Source of the DNA: Leptidea sinapis | Lineage: Eukaryota > Arthropoda > Insecta > Lepidoptera > Pieridae | Direction of reading: 5' to 3' | Assembly (NCBI RefSeq): GCF_905404315.1 | Contig: NC_066265.1 | Location: forward strand, 29,412,501 to 29,476,500 | Length of the DNA: 64,000 nt | Part shown: piece by piece, positions 1-10,789 of the stretch | Layout: each line of letters starts with the position of its first letter | How positions within the stretch are numbered: the first letter of the stretch is position 1 | Notes under the pieces: generated by a model | The model's database searches: none | Told to the model about the DNA's origin: nothing | The model's input: only the letters and a program-made list of their open reading frames with translations | Made by a program: the position numbers and the translations under genes

Positions 1-282
1 CTTTATAAGAATTTCCTAATTTTACATTAAATTTTTTAATAAGTACCTCAGGTCAGCCAGAATATTTGCATCAAAATTCATTAGGTTAAAAATCCTGTGG
101 GTAAATTCTCATTATTGGAAAGTATCAACAAGATAACGACATAACATACTATTTGAAAGCAAAATTGGGACGCAATTATACCAACAACAATAACATTAAA
201 TATAATAACATGTTAAGTAATAAGCAGTTATTTGTATATTTTATGAAAATTTTGAGCTTTGTTTTCACAATTGTCTCTATGT
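1..282. other. 3' flank of CNPPD1
   Basis: AT-rich sequence downstream of the CNPPD1 stop codon on the minus strand, probably 3' UTR and flank. I see no gene, repeat or clear polyadenylation signal here. Confidence 0.5.
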
Positions 283-1020
283 CTACCGATCGGACACAGA
301 TGTTGTAAAAAAGCTAAGCTTACTTAAGTTTAACCGTTGTCTAATGCAATTCCGTCTGCCATCGACATGGCATTGTTCCATGTGAGACTTGTCTTCATCC
401 ATCAAGCTGTTCCGAACAAGATCCATGTACTCATTTATCTTCTCCAACCACCTCTGCATTGGATTAATCAAAGAACTCTGATACAACCAGTTTAGCACTG
501 ATGTCTTTGACCACCAAGTTTCAAACAACTTCCAGTCATTAACCACCACACCGTCATTCCAATTCTTCTTAGTCTCCATCTGATCTTGGTACTTCTGCCA
601 CTTCTGGCAACAGGTTATGGAATCAGTGACAGTTTGCTCGGCCAGAATGTCTGTTAGTAGATCTATAGTGGAATTGTTCACAAGTACACCCTGGTGTATG
701 TTGGTGGTAAGCTCTGTGTCCAGGGTTGTCAAGTGTGTTCCTCTCGCAGCCATGTAGTGCAGCATGGGCAGCCAGGCGTGAGAGATGAGCAGCGTGGAGG
801 TGACGACGGTCAAGAAGCTGGTGAGGTAGCTGAGGGCGAGGGCGACGCAGGCGCCGGACACGGATCCAAGGGTGTCGGCCAGCAGGCGGCCATGGCTGGA
901 GGCCGCCAGGTCGCTGTAGGTGAAGAACCCGCGTTGCTGAGCCTGTCTCAGGGCTACCTGCCGCTCCAGCCAACACAATCCGTAATCAAATGACTTTTCA
1001 CTAACAAAAACATTCCACTC
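283..1020 (-). CDS. CNPPD1: CNPPD1 exon 5 (C-terminal, membrane segment, stop)
   Basis: Acceptor TTTTACAG leads into E-W-N-V-F-V. The exon then carries CWLERQVALRQAQQRGFFTY, a roughly 37-residue hydrophobic stretch, and a polar C-terminal tail ending at TAG 285-283. The coding DNA near the membrane segment is GC-rich while the tail is AT-rich. Confidence 0.9.
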   Translation of the reverse strand, partial: EWNVFVSEKSFDYGLCWLERQVALRQAQQRGFFTYSDLAASSHGRLLADTLGSVSGACVALALSYLTSFLTVVTSTLLISHAWLPMLHYMAARGTHLTTLDTELTTNIHQGVLVNNSTIDLLTDILAEQTVTDSITCCQKWQKYQDQMETKKNWNDGVVVNDWKLFETWWSKTSVLNWLYQSSLINPMQRWLEKINEYMDLVRNSLMDEDKSHMEQCHVDGRRNCIRQRLNLSKLSFFTTSVSDR

Positions 1021-4000
1021 CTGTAAAATTCAAAATTCCCTTGCTTATTAATCAAATCAAAGAAAATTATTTGAAAATTCAATTTCCAAAAATGTTAATG
1101 TCTGGGAAGCAAAAATGTTCAGGAATACAGTAAAACTTTGTATTTTTTTTTCTTTGTTTGTTATACAATAAAATATTGTTAAGTATGGTAAAATTGTAAA
1201 AAAAAAAAAACAAATTAAAGACAAATATGTTAAATTTTTCATCACATGAAGGATGTACCACATGTACCCACATATTTTAAAAATAATCTAATTTTGTTTT
1301 CAATGTGCATTGTAGATGCAGGTATACCATGTGATTAGTGATATACACTTCTGTTTCCCAAGATATTTGACTTGTTTCACACCACAAAATTTAAACATCA
1401 TAACATACTACACCAAGCGTAGTTTCTTTGCTGTTACTGTTAGTGATCTAAAGCATTAGTTAATGATTCCAATGTTGCCCTTACAGAGTAAGTTCTTTAT
1501 CAACAAACAGGTCCATTATTGCGATTCTTTAAGTTTCCTTGGTCCTGAAGCTTACTCAAGATGTTAAATCATTCGGAAGGATTTCGAGGTATGTTTTATA
1601 GGTCACACAATAGATTTAATTTTATGCGGAATTGTCCAACATGGTCATTTAATATGTTTAACATAAAAGGAGAGATGAAAACTTACAAAACATTAAAAAA
1701 AAATATGTTTCCTAACCTTATATTGACATGCAAACTTACAATGGCTTTAAGGAATTCAAGTTCCATCCTCTTCAGTTGTTGGAGCTCGAGGCCCCCGGAC
1801 GCTGCCCACTCAGAGCATATCACCTCGTCATCCTCACCATCATCTTGTAGAAACTTATTGCTTACCATCTGAAACATCATCATGACCTTTTAGTAAACCA
1901 CTACGAAATTATGAAGATGGCCAAAATTACCTGTCACTATTTGTCTTTAACCTAGAAAATTTGTCAGGATGTTAAAATATTGACTTTACAGTCTGACAAA
2001 CGTCATAAAACAGGTGGGGACTAATGATAATGTCAGTAATTACAAAGACAACCCTCAATATCATACCTAAGTCAGTTTAGAAAGTTTTACCACAAGGCTC
2101 AGTACTAACCATTAAAAATAGTAAAAAAAATACACTAGGCTTGGTCTACTTTTTAACAGGCTCAAAAAAAGTAGGAGGCTCTCAAATCGTCAGTATTTTT
2201 TTTATGTTTGTTACCTCAAAACTTTCGACTGGGTGAACCGATTTTGATATTCTTTTTATTTGAAAGCTGGTGCTTCCCGTGTGGTTGTAATTTGGTCCAG
2301 ATCTGACAATGGCCTCGATGAGAAAACCATAAAAGTCTCTAATTTGATATACATACGTATAGCAAAGTGGATGATAAATTTACGAATTACTCAATATCGC
2401 GCTAACCGATTTCGATGATTCTTTTTTTTAGTGGAAAGGATATACTTCAAAGATAGTTTGGTTAGGTTCTGATTACGTAATCTATGACAAAGTAACGGAA
2501 ATCTTCAATTCTTAGGAGCAAATTAACGATAGGTATTCGGCCGAATCTTTTTTATGCTATTCGGATATTTAAGTCTACCATAACATAGTTATAGTCAGGT
2601 AATTGTGGAATATGATGATCAATGGGGGCTACTTAACGACATATAGACTACAGGCCCATGTCCAAAAAATGGATGGGTCCTATGAACCACCAGGTGACGT
2701 ATATAGGACGATATAAGAGCATAAAATAATAAGATTCAGCACTATGCCGTCACTTGTAACCTGTCCAACTGAGTGCTGGTGAAAATTTAAAACTGCAGGT
2801 TGAGTGAGTACATTTTGGTCATATATTATGTACGGCATTTTTACCATCGATAGGTCCATAAAAATTACTAAGAAAGCGCGTAGTGCCGTAAAAAAATGGT
2901 GCGCCACAAAGTTCGTAATTTTTTTTTCATTTTCTGACAATTTCCAGGGTAAATTTGGTCATTTCATCATTTCATTCTGTACGGCATCAGTTTCATACTG
3001 TTTCAATACAGCTTCTAATCCATTATTCCGCAATGCCGTACAAAAATCATGCGACAAGGGGAAAAAATCGAGGATTGCAACCCCCTCTCTTTCCGTGGTC
3101 CGGGGGGTGTCATCAAGGTTTGTAACTACATACATAATTATACGAGGGGCGGTCAAAAAGTTCGCGGAATGGCGGGGTTGGCGGGGGTGAGGTCGCTCCT
3201 CCAGGTAGCCGCTACTTGAGTAACTCATAATTACTATATATGCCAATTTCTAGCCTAATTGGGTCATTAGCTTTCGAGTTACAAACGAGTGAACAAGTAA
3301 ATCGGGAACAAACTAGCCACTATGGAGAAAATTGAACATCGCGCCGTCGTAAAGTTCCTCACCAAACAAGGAAAAACGCCTCAAACTATTTTGCAAGAGA
3401 TGTTAGCTGTTTACGGAGACTCTGCTCCTGGTAAAACCATGATTTACAAATGGCACGGCCTTTTCAAGCAAGGAAGGGAGTCAATTGAAGATGATCCTCG
3501 ACCTGGACGGCCCATTGAGGCCACTACGCCGGAAATCATTGAAAAAGTTGAAAAACTTGTATTGGAAGACGGAAGGTTGAAGAAGAAACAACTTGCAGCA
3601 TCAGTTGGAGTATCAGAAACCACAATTTTAAATATTCTTCATCAACATCTTGGCATGAGTAAAGTGTGTTCAAGGTGGGTCCCGAGAATGCTCACGCCGC
3701 TGCAAAAACGTGAGCGCGTCAACTGTTCCCGCGAGTATTTGGACCGCTGTGGAGAAGTTAGGGAAGAAATTATGGCCCGAATTGTAACCGGTGATGAAAC
3801 TTGGGTTCACCACTATGAGCCTGAGTCAAAGCAGGAGTCGATGCAGTGGCACAAAAAAGGCACACCACCCCCAAAAAAATTTAAAGTGTCGCAATCGGCC
3901 GGAAAGATCATGGCGACTATTTTTTGGGATACTGAAGGTATTCTTTTGATCGATTATAAAGAACGTGGTGTTTCTATAACGGGAGAGTACTACGCTTCCC

Positions 4001-7000
4001 TATTGGACCGATTAAAAGAAGCTATTAAAGAAAAAAGAAGAGGAAAACTGACAAAAGGTGTACTCCTTTTGCACGACAACGCGCCCGTTCACACGAGTCA
4101 TGTTGCGACGGCTGCCATTCATCGATGCGGTTTTGAACAACTACGCCATCCACCCTACAGTCCAGACCTGGCCCCTAGCGATTTTTATTTATTCCCAAAG
4201 ATGAAGAAAGAGCTGCGTGGAAAAAAATTTAGAGACGATGATGAAGTCAAGTCGGCGATTTCGGCGTATTTTGACGCCCAAGACAAAACCTATTTTTTCG
4301 ACGGTATTAATAAGTTATATGCCAGATCCCAAAAATGTATTCGTGTTAAGGGGGAATATATTGAAAAGGAAAAATAACATAATGTATCATTTCATCTTTT
4401 TTCCCAGTCATTCCGCGAACTTTTTGACCTCCCCTCGTAGGTGAGATGTGCTTGAGTCGTGAGGAGGCGAGAGCAGGTCGCGGCGGAATGACACCTATTC
4501 CAAAAATAACAATAATCGTAACTATTAGATTGTATAAAAATACGCAATTATTTTTATACTTTTTAGTGCATATTATATATATTGTTCTGGAATAGTGTTT
4601 TTGAAGTCGTTTGTTTTTTTGTTAAAATTTTTATACGACATTGGCTAACTTGTGGTATAACTTCCACAGAACCTACAGTACTATTGAAATCTGTATAACA
4701 ATGACCTCAATTAGTACTGTTAAAACTTATAACCAAATATTCCAATATTCAGATATTGTCCTGTATACTTCTGACAAGTCTAAACATGAATATCTATACT
4801 ATGCACTGAATTTCTTGCTGAATATCTAATACAACATGGACTGTCACTATCAACTTCTAAAAGTAAAATAGTTTTATTCACAAATAAAAGAAATTTTCTT
4901 CCTCCTATTAAAATTTTAAAATTTATAATATTGAGTTACCTGTTTTCAATCGTGTTAAGTTGAATTACAAATTATCAGACATAAAGCATTTGATTATGTA
5001 TCACAGAAATGTGAGAAAAAGATTAATATTCTGCGCTCTTCATCTGGTGTCTGGTGGGGAGCTCACCCCTTCACCCAAAAAATATTATACAATGCCATAA
5101 TTCAAAGACAAATAGATTATGGAACTATTTACTAGATATCTCTCATGGCTTATGCCATCTTCAAACCCAGATGTATGAGAGTTTGTCCAACATATGGCAA
5201 GTGTCCGAAAATTATAAAGAAAAAAATTAATGCTACCTCCTGAACTTTCCCACCCAACTTCCTGTAAATGTTTGCTCTCCCTAGTATTCACTACTTTTGT
5301 AAATATTTTGTGTAAATGTAGTATTTTTCGATGTGAAGAGACAACCAAGACAATTTCATTTATTTATTTATTTGAATTAGCCTAAATATAAAAACACAAA
5401 CATGTGGAAGATATGCTGTAATATACATTCATTATGAAAATATATTCGAGCTTATGTGTCGTTTGTAGTATTTACACCATTGAATAATAATAAATTTGTA
5501 AAGTAATAACCTAACATATTTGATAGATACCAACCAGTGAGACAAGGAAGAGGTCCGCGGGTGCGGTGTTGGCCAGATACTCGGGATTGCAGCGCTGCAA
5601 CCGCTCCAGGTACAGCACGGCTAGAACCAGCGCGCACGGGGATACGCACGCCGAGTGCGCGATGCGGGCCGCCGCATCCGCATGCAGACGCCGCACAGAG
5701 CGCCCGCGCTGCGCCCCCGACCACACCTCGCATGATATCTCTAAAAACATACATAACGCCCACCACATAATTATGTCAATCTCTAAAAACATAGGCCTAT
5801 TCTGCTCAGACCAGGAAACTAATTCTCCAGATAGAGCTGTGAACATATGCTCCTGAGTTGGTGGCGGTCTTTGACCATTTTTTCCGGCTTTCCTTCTCAT
5901 AAGTGTAGCCCTAAAAGTTCATTTCAAGCCACCACCTGCAACCATATTATCAGCAAATTCGGCCTTACGTGGAGTCAGGCCTAAGTTCTCACTTCTCACC
6001 TATAAGCATGTGTTCCCCAGTACCAGCAACTCCATTTACCACATACAGCAAAGAGTGGATCAAGTTATCAACTATCAAGTGATCTCCAATCATCTTGATT
6101 CTTCTGTGTTGCATAGAGATGTGGGTTTTCTCTGCATCTTCCACCTCATAATGGGTTGGGCGGGAGTAACGGGAATGCTCAGAGGGGTTGTTCAGGTTCA
6201 CATCAGCAGGCAAATTCCACCAGCGGACACCACATCAAAATGTGAAATACATCTAACATTACACAACCACATATTGCAAGTAGCTTTTTGCCTCACACAG
6301 CCTCTATGTGGAATTAATTACCCCCTGTGGTTTTCCCAAACCAATATGGCTCTACTCACCATACTCTCACTTTAAAGGCTGGCAAAATATCTTTAGCACC
6401 CCAGTTTTGGGAATGTCCATGGTCCAACATGTTGCCACACTGCACACACTGCCAACTATACATAAATTACACAAACATGTTGCAAATCAAATCATACAAC
6501 TCATTCAGACAAATTGCCCCAGGCTTGAGGAGAATGGGTGCAAATAACTAATGAATTCAACAGGGATATTTATTGAGAAATTGGTTATACTATCAATTTG
6601 ATAATTACTTCAAAAACTTTTCCTAATCTCTAGGTTCATAGTTAGAAATTGTACAAATAGCAATTGGAATTCTCAAAATTATTACAGTAAGTATAAAAAA
6701 ACTATGTTATGGTAAGTATTAAAAATATTGATGAGAGTGGTACAACGACACCACAATTATTGTTGTTAACTTCATTAATAAATGGTGTTGATAGACAGCA
6801 TAGGGAGCTATCTCATACTAAAAATACTATAAGCTCACCAGTTACAGGCAGGCTTAAGCAGGGTAGGGTGGGCAGCTGTCCATAGTATAAGGTCTTTGTT
6901 ATTCTCTTCAGGAACTCCTTGTGATCTCCCATACTCTATGTATAAGAAATTTAATAATGTATTTATCAGTTACTTCTCAATATACCTAATAAAATTTATT

Positions 7001-7398
7001 AATTAAGTAATGTATAGTTATGTTTTCATGTATTTTTAGGATATGTTTCACTCTTCCTCAAAGCAAAATATGCATAAGATAGATTGATTTCTTGTTTTGA
7101 ATTACTGTTCTATGACTAACCGAGACTCTAGAATAACATTCAATATAGAATAAAGGTTAAAAGATAAAAATCTGCCAACTTCAGGTAGCTAAGCTGTGTT
7201 TATAATATAATTTACATAAAACAATTTATTGAAACAATTACTGATTGTAATATAAAATAAAAATATTGTAATATGATTTATGTATTGGCTACGTTTATAA
7301 AAAATAAGTAGCCGCCACGACGTACTTGACCTCTATTTACTACGCACCTTGATTTTGGTTCTTGAACCTTCCTTCTTCCTTTTGGATATGTTCGACAT
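283..7398 (-). CDS. CNPPD1: CNPPD1 (cyclin Pas1/PHO80 domain-containing protein 1), complete, 5 exons
   Basis: Spliced model on the minus strand: 7398-7348, 6935-6839, 5740-5535, 1868-1740, 1020-283 (406 codons plus TAG). All junctions are GT/AG and the phases (0,1,0,0) agree. The order of blocks follows animal CNPPD1, which is about 410 aa in human: an N-terminal K-T-L-Y-Y-G block, then L-S-L-P-V-T, then the cyclin-fold core (ACVSPCALVLAVLYLERL, LFLVSLMVSNKFLQDD, EDDEVICSEWAASGG), then CWLERQ and FFTYSDL, then a hydrophobic stretch at about residues 212-248 that looks like a membrane segment. Family knowledge: a cyclin-box protein with a predicted membrane helix and poorly known function. 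The third intron (1869-5534) hosts a mariner. The family assignment is firm; the start is set by the first ATG of a short basic exon with a good donor. Confidence 0.9.
1021..1739. other. CNPPD1 intron 4
   Basis: AT-rich intron with homopolymer A and T runs near 1141-1210. I see no gene or recognisable repeat. Confidence 0.6.
1740..1868 (-). CDS. CNPPD1: CNPPD1 exon 4 (cyclin-fold second half)
   Basis: The 43 codons begin MVSNKFLQDDGEDDEV and end LEFLKAI. The acceptor is TTTCAG and the donor is GTAAGT, both in phase 0. The acidic run and the CSEWAASGG block are the family signature. Confidence 0.9.
2200..2520. repeat. Interspersed repeat fragment, related to 61443-61625
   Basis: The stretch at about 2340-2500 reappears in reverse complement at about 61443-61625 with scattered differences. 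Shared words include CGCGATATTGAGT and AAGTATATCCTTTCCA. I cannot name the family. Confidence 0.5.
3143..3171 (+). repeat. Left terminal inverted repeat of the intact mariner
   Basis: Starts CGAGGGGCGGTCAAAAAG immediately after the TA target. It pairs with 4409-4437 with one mismatch. Confidence 0.93.
3322..4377 (+). CDS. mariner transposase, full length, DD34D
   Basis: The 351-residue protein moves the surrounding element by cut and paste into TA sites. The N-terminal third holds two helix-turn-helix-like DNA-binding units (residues about 1-110, including LAASVGVSETTILNILH), then the linker WVPRML. The catalytic triad is visible: D in TGDETWVHHYEPE, D in LLLHDNAPVH, and D in SPDLAPSDFYLFP. 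There are exactly 34 residues between the last two, the classic mariner spacing. Length fits the family (about 345-355 aa). The ATG at 3322 is the first in frame and lies 179 bp inside the left end, as usual. No stop or frameshift is present, so activity is possible but not shown. Confidence 0.95.
   Translation: MEKIEHRAVVKFLTKQGKTPQTILQEMLAVYGDSAPGKTMIYKWHGLFKQGRESIEDDPRPGRPIEATTPEIIEKVEKLVLEDGRLKKKQLAASVGVSETTILNILHQHLGMSKVCSRWVPRMLTPLQKRERVNCSREYLDRCGEVREEIMARIVTGDETWVHHYEPESKQESMQWHKKGTPPPKKFKVSQSAGKIMATIFWDTEGILLIDYKERGVSITGEYYASLLDRLKEAIKEKRRGKLTKGVLLLHDNAPVHTSHVATAAIHRCGFEQLRHPPYSPDLAPSDFYLFPKMKKELRGKKFRDDDEVKSAISAYFDAQDKTYFFDGINKLYARSQKCIRVKGEYIEKEK
4409..4437 (-). repeat. Right terminal inverted repeat of the intact mariner
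   Basis: Reverse complement starts CGAGGGGAGGTCAAAAAG and abuts the TA duplication at 4438-4439. Confidence 0.93.
4440..5534. other. Rest of CNPPD1 intron 3
   Basis: AT-rich intron between the mariner and exon 3. No gene or named repeat is seen. Confidence 0.55.
5535..5740 (-). CDS. CNPPD1: CNPPD1 exon 3 (cyclin-fold N-terminal half)
   Basis: Acceptor TTTTTAG precedes the exon. It carries V-R-R-L-H-A-D-A-A-A-R-I-A-H-S-A-C, then VSPCALVLAVLYLERLQR, and ends ADLFLVSL. This is the most diagnostic CNPPD1 segment. The donor is GTTGGT (phase 0), slightly weak. Confidence 0.88.
5741..6838. other. CNPPD1 intron 2, unidentified moderately GC-rich block
   Basis: The block at about 5780-6550 is less AT-rich than ordinary intron here and has short open frames on both strands, but no protein I recognise. 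It may be an old transposable-element remnant. There is no support for an exon. Confidence 0.4.
6839..6935 (-). CDS. CNPPD1: CNPPD1 exon 2
   Basis: The exon follows acceptor CATAG and encodes S-M-G-D-H-K-E-F-L-K-R-I-T-K-T-L-Y-Y-G, then L-S-L-P-V-T. This matches the conserved N-terminal block of CNPPD1. It ends in phase 1 at donor GTGAGC. An in-frame TAG directly upstream shows it cannot be a continuous first exon unless ATG 6932 is the start. Confidence 0.8.
7348..7398 (-). CDS. CNPPD1: CNPPD1 exon 1 (start codon)
   Basis: 17 codons starting at ATG 7398-7396: a short lysine- and arginine-rich N-terminus ending K-I-K, followed by donor GTGCGT. It ends in phase 0 and joins exon 2 in frame. The exon is too short for ordinary ORF detection. 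It was chosen because it gives the only ATG, frame and donor that fit exon 2. Confidence 0.7.
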
Positions 7399-7834
7399 TT
7401 TATATTCTGTTTTCGTTATCTCTCGGTATTTACATGAATATTTTTGTCATTTATTGTTTGCGTAAATTTTAAAACAAAGTTACTAGCACTTGGCTAGCAC
7501 AGTTTGCCAGTTTTGACTTTAACCAAAGAGAATAATCACTAGGTAGGCATAAGTTAGTAGTCGTAGTCACTACATTCTAACCAAAGAGAATTTAAGCACT
7601 ACGTTCAAATCTAACCACAGAACACTTTTACTCTACCGAGATTCTAACTTAACTGTGCCTAAATGACATTACTCATTAGTGCATAAAACATACCTAAACT
7701 CTTTGGTATTTAAAAAAAATAAAAAAACCACATACACGCCAAAAACAATCAGACAAAGAAATAAAAATATATTTAGATTTAAGTCTCATAATATTAAATT
7801 ATATATAGATAAAATTTGAAAAACAAAATTTTAT
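7399..7834. other. Upstream region of CNPPD1
   Basis: AT-rich flank that should contain the CNPPD1 promoter. I see no clear TATA box or other element. Confidence 0.4.
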
Positions 7835-8100
7835 GAACGATGTGGGGCTCGAACCCACGATCTCTGGCGTTCCGTGCCAGTGCTCTAACCAACTGAGCTA
7901 ACCGTTCGAGTGACGTATCGTCATAAAATATTGTATGCTTTGTTCAACTCTCAGGTTGTGGCTTCATCTACAGGATCTACTTTACAGTTGATAACCTGCT
8001 CAACCCCAATATTTGCATATTAGGAAATTGACTTGAGATGTCGCTCTTGTAAATCTTAACAACTTGTTATGTTTTTAAAGTGATGAGGTCGGCCAGAGGT
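7830..8100 (-). repeat. tRNA-like SINE-type repeat, copy 1
   Basis: Minus-strand copy with a tRNA-like block (7907-7835) in the middle. Upstream of it on that strand is a ~170 bp body containing TGGGGTTGAGCAGGTTATCA. Downstream is a T-rich tail with CATAAAATTTTGTTTTTC. The same arrangement recurs on the plus strand at 9195-9470, and body fragments recur at 31806-31925 and 50985-51108. This is therefore a dispersed family. Confidence 0.75.
7835..7907 (-). other. tRNA-like cloverleaf (73 nt) inside SINE-type repeat
   Basis: All four arms can be drawn: a 7 bp acceptor stem with one G:T pair, D arm GCTC/GAGC, anticodon stem CTGGC/GCCAG, and T arm GTGGG-TTCGAGC-CCCAC. The anticodon loop is ACGGAAC, which puts C where nearly all tRNAs have U33. 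It would read GGA (serine) without the long variable arm of serine tRNAs. It also sits inside a repeat family. I therefore read it as a Pol III-promoter-like module, not a working tRNA gene. Confidence 0.6.
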
Positions 8101-8205
8101 CGTGGGTTCGAGTCCCGCATCGTTCATAAAATTTTGTTTTTCTATTAGTGTATAATCCTAGATGATGGATGAGGGCTATCACTTTAAAAACATAACAAAC
8201 TGTTT
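8073..8205 (+). repeat. tRNA-like SINE-type repeat, partial copy
   Basis: Plus-strand fragment starting in the T arm (GGTCGTGGGTTCGAGTCC) and running through the tail CATAAAATTTTGTTTTTC to the TTTAAAAACATAACAAAC end motif. It directly adjoins copy 1 on the opposite strand. Confidence 0.65.
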
Positions 8206-9194
8206 AGATATACACTTATGATATACGTTTATTATAACTTTGATTTAAAAAAATATAGCAAAAATAAAAGAAATAAAAAAAATACATCAGATTTCCTGGC
8301 GAGAGGATCACCCAGCCATCACAAGCAGCACCCGTTCACGAGCATGACGCATGGACCAGCCATCGCCTCCCTTGAGCATATTTTAGGGAACGGAACGACC
8401 CGCCCCGTCGCCGACAAAAGCAGTTGCATTAAGCGAGCATGACGATACCTGCCCCAAGAACTCTACTAAAGTACAAAAGATGTACATCTACATAATATCA
8501 TAGCGATACTCACTTAAATGCCTTTATTTACAATTTACCATTTTGTTTAAATTTTAAAAGCTCAAACCTTTTAGAATTATTTATCTATGAATACATTTAT
8601 CATCTGAGACAGACATGAAAATCCCCAGCAGCTCAGTCTGAAGGGTTATTTATATCAAGATATTCTGATATTTTACAGTACCCTTTTGTATACAACTTTT
8701 TCTTCAGATCTGATTCACATTCGTTTAAGGATTCGTATAAAGTTCTGTATGTCAACAGGTACCTTATTGAAAAACGTATACAAAGACCTCTGAATGAATT
8801 TGAGACTTTATGAAGTCGACTTACATGACCAGCAACCTTATCCCTATTTCTAGTATTTACATTATGAGTGTCCCTATTCTTCTTAATCTATTTTTTTTCA
8901 TATATGTAGTACGATGTTATAGTAAAAATATTTATTTCCTTAAATTTAATGACACTCTAGGTCCTAATTTATAGATGACACGAATCTGCAGTGTGTGAAC
9001 GTAGTGTTAAAATCAGTAGCATGTCCCTAAAGTAGAATGCCATATGTCATCAGTCTATGGAAATAGCTGAAGTAGACTAGCCTCGCCGTATTTTCATCCG
9101 TAAGTTGCCAAATTTTTTTAACAGCGTATGCTGCAGAACTGGGCTGTTTCGCCAAATTAAAAATATGAGGATTCCATTGAAGTTTGGACAAAAG
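8206..9194. other. Intergenic, no gene seen
   Basis: Mostly AT-rich. A GC-richer block at about 8290-8450 has a short open frame I do not recognise. No RNA gene or named repeat. Confidence 0.5.
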
Positions 9195-9470
9195 CGACAT
9201 CTCAAGTCAATTTCCTAGTATGCAAATATTGGGGTTGAGCAGGTTATCAACTTTAAAGTAGATCCTGTAGATGAAGCCACATGAGAGTTGAACAAAGTAT
9301 ACAGGATTTTATAACGATAAGTCACTCGAACGGTTAGCTCAGTTGGTTAGAGCATTAGCACAGAGGTCATGGGATTGAGTCCCGCATCGTTCATAAAATT
9401 TTGTTTTTCAAATTTTATTTGTGTATTAATCCTAGAAGTGAGGGTACTTTTAAAAACATAACAAATTCTC
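9195..9470 (+). repeat. tRNA-like SINE-type repeat, copy 2
   Basis: Plus-strand copy: body from GACATCTCAAGTCAATTTCC, a degenerate tRNA-like block at 9328-9392 that has lost about 8 nt of the anticodon arm, then the same CATAAAATTTTGTTTTTC tail and AAAAACATAACAAATT end. Confidence 0.72.
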
Positions 9471-9529
9471 ATATTATTATGTGGTAACTTGTTAGCGATG
9501 ACGTTAAACGACAGCAACATATCGCCACT

Positions 9530-9965
9530 TTATGACAACAAACTAATCCATCCATTCATTTCAGCCGGAAGACGTGCACAAAGCCTCCCCCAAAGACCGA
9601 ATTTGGACCTGCCCAACTGGATTATTTGTTCAAGGTAGACGTACTCGTCAACAATTTCGAAAGTACAGTTTTCAACTGTTACGGGAGCAGGTGCGACATG
9701 GATATTAGACATGATCGTCGTCTTGTCCATGTTCATTTTGAGAATGAAAGAAGGCTTAAGTCTTTCATGAGTCTCTGTCAAGATTACGATATTTTCTGTG
9801 AATCGAAGGTGAGTGGTGTATTCGCCGTTGATATGGATGCCCAGCCCATTCCAGTCCAGAAGCTTAAAGACATCTTCCAATGCAGCGGTGATTCGGTGAA
9901 CAGCTTTGGCGATATGACATCGCCTTGTCTCTCCAAACTCTCTAACTGCGGTCGTTTCCATACAA
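9530..9965 (-). mobile_element. RTE-clade LINE fragment (reverse transcriptase part)
   Basis: The open minus-strand reading encodes LEDVFKLLDWNGLGIHINGE, TTHLRFTENIVILTETHE and MNMDKTTIMSNIHV. This is the region around the polymerase YADD-type motif of RTE elements, here degenerated to F-T-E-N. Ends are truncated and catalytic residues are lost, so it is a dead fragment. Confidence 0.75.
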
Positions 9966-10651
9966 ACACTTCAATGCTTTGATATATTATCGATAGTCAA
10001 TGTGACATCTCTGAAGAGATATTTAGGACATTTAAGGAAAAATAGACCATACCTAGTGTATTTTGTCTGAAAATAATAGTTCTCTTGTAAATTGAATCTA
10101 TTTATTTACTTACATTTAATCCTATCTATATCAAAATTCTCGTCTTGCAAATTGTTTAACGCGATTCATTCCGTGCCTTGGAAAAATACCTCGAAGTAGA
10201 ACATGCAAGAAAACTTCCAATGTGAAAAATGAAAGAAAACGTGAAGCTGGCGGATGCATGGAATGTACGAGCCAAAATCTTCAAAAAGGAGTGGAAATAA
10301 AAAAAAACCTTCAATTTCATAAATCCATTTCATACTTCAAAACAAAAAGTTGAAGAATTATAACAGAATATGAACTATGAAGCTATATTATATCCTACCG
10401 AGAACAAATTGAAAGAGTAAATACGCATTGTATGATTTTAAGATTTAATGAAAGAAAGTTACGTTAAACACAAATAAAAGCGTATCAAAAAATAACGCCT
10501 AGGCGCAAATAATTTAATGCGAGATTCCTGTTCTATAAATCGTCGGTATTGATTAATGATTTGTGAAAAGGAAAATGAAGTGACTAAAATGAGCCTAGGC
10601 ATAAATGTGGCTATCTAAGTTTGTGAATATAGTGACGAGAATGTGTTCATA
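9966..10651. other. Upstream region of the DUF1647-like gene
   Basis: AT-rich, presumed promoter and 5' UTR of the plus-strand gene starting at 10652. No element is clear enough to call. Confidence 0.4.
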
Positions 10652-10789
10652 ATGAAAACGAAAAGCTTTCTGTTATTCTCGACTTCTGTTTTTGCCATCA
10701 GTATATTTCTGATAGTATTCCATCAACAGCCACCACAATCTATTCAAAACATTGTGACACAAACTCATCAACATATCAAGGATTTTCAG
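10652..10789 (+). CDS. DUF1647-like gene exon 1 (signal anchor)
   Basis: 46 codons from ATG 10652 through the membrane anchor to D-F-Q and donor GTAAAT. An ATG at 10641 hits a stop after three codons, so 10652 is chosen. Confidence 0.8.

Larger units (their letters stand above)
3143..4437 (+). mobile_element. mariner-family DNA transposon, apparently intact
   Basis: The 1295 bp element is flanked by TA at 3141-3142 and 4438-4439. It has 29 bp terminal inverted repeats (3143-3171 and 4409-4437) with one mismatch, and one uninterrupted transposase reading frame. It lies in CNPPD1 intron 3 in the opposite orientation to the gene. Near-perfect ends plus an unbroken DD34D transposase suggest a recent insertion. 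Confidence 0.95.

Noticed and set aside
623..993. Open frames on both strands overlapping CNPPD1 exon 5
   Set aside because: Alternative-frame shadows of the GC-rich membrane-segment coding.
5989..6213. Minus-strand open frame of 74 codons as a CNPPD1 exon
   Set aside because: Does not resemble the family, and exons 2 and 3 already join in phase without it.
7835..7907. Functional tRNA gene
   Set aside because: C instead of U at position 33, an anticodon that does not suit the arm structure, and membership in a dispersed repeat.
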